A program made the translations under genes and the position numbers. Shown in pieces: positions 13,048-13,057 of a stretch of DNA of 13,057 bases (position 1 is the first letter of the stretch; every line of letters begins with the position of its first letter). The notes under the pieces are model-generated. The model saw nothing but the letters and a program-made list of their open reading frames with translations. It searched no databases and was not told the origin of the DNA. This DNA comes from Phosphoribacter sp044220725. GTDB taxonomy: Bacteria > Actinomycetota > Actinomycetes > Actinomycetales > Dermatophilaceae. The DNA lies in the NCBI GenBank assembly GCA_044220725.1, contig JBGAQN010000069.1:1-13057 (forward strand), given 5' to 3'.

Positions 13048-13057
13048 GCTCCCCATG

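Overview
The window is about 70% GC. It comes from an actinobacterium, most likely a Micrococcales member near the Intrasporangiaceae/Dermatophilaceae. The grounds are codon usage, actinobacteria-restricted families (DUF5302, an SCO2322-like secreted protein), TAnnnT -10 boxes placed for leaderless mRNAs, and an ileS-type T-box with a very short Stem I. The family-level placement is inference. I see no mobile element, CRISPR array, rRNA or tRNA.

Left (1-3868): the 5' two thirds of a dihydrolipoyl dehydrogenase gene (lpdA, minus strand, cut by the window edge), then a membrane-anchored HExxH putative metallopeptidase (minus). A 23-bp bidirectional promoter region separates the latter from a rightward series: a conserved 126-aa hypothetical protein, a 65-aa DUF5302 protein, and the glycine-cleavage T-protein gcvT. 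LpdA is also the L-protein of glycine cleavage, so two parts of that system lie close together; gcvP and gcvH are not here.

Centre (3859-8570, minus strand): a cobalamin-riboswitch operon. A TTGACA promoter and a roughly 210-nt leader with a recognisable B12 aptamer precede an exported, C-terminally anchored SCO2322-like protein, then EcfT, a fused double ATPase EcfA-EcfA, and an S component. The last three genes are joined by ATGA and GTGA overlaps. Together they look like an energy-coupling-factor importer for cobalamin or a related corrinoid or cobalt compound, with a surface protein made in the same operon that could capture substrate. This is the most system-like part of the window.

Right (8673-13057, plus strand): a nitronate-monooxygenase/PfaD-like flavoenzyme preceded by an inverted repeat plus three 15-nt-period direct repeats (likely operator), a leaderless glycerophosphodiester phosphodiesterase, a translationally coupled ChaA-type Ca2+/H+ antiporter, MscL with a C-terminal CxxC...CxxC zinc ribbon, and finally a T-box leader that probably controls ileS just beyond the edge.

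Across the whole window the octamer GTATGCCG occurs 19 times (11 plus, 8 minus) in every reading phase and in non-coding DNA, where about 0.5 is expected. The palindrome GTAC occurs only twice, where about 36 are expected. These two signals are not explained by any gene and are the most unexpected observation here.
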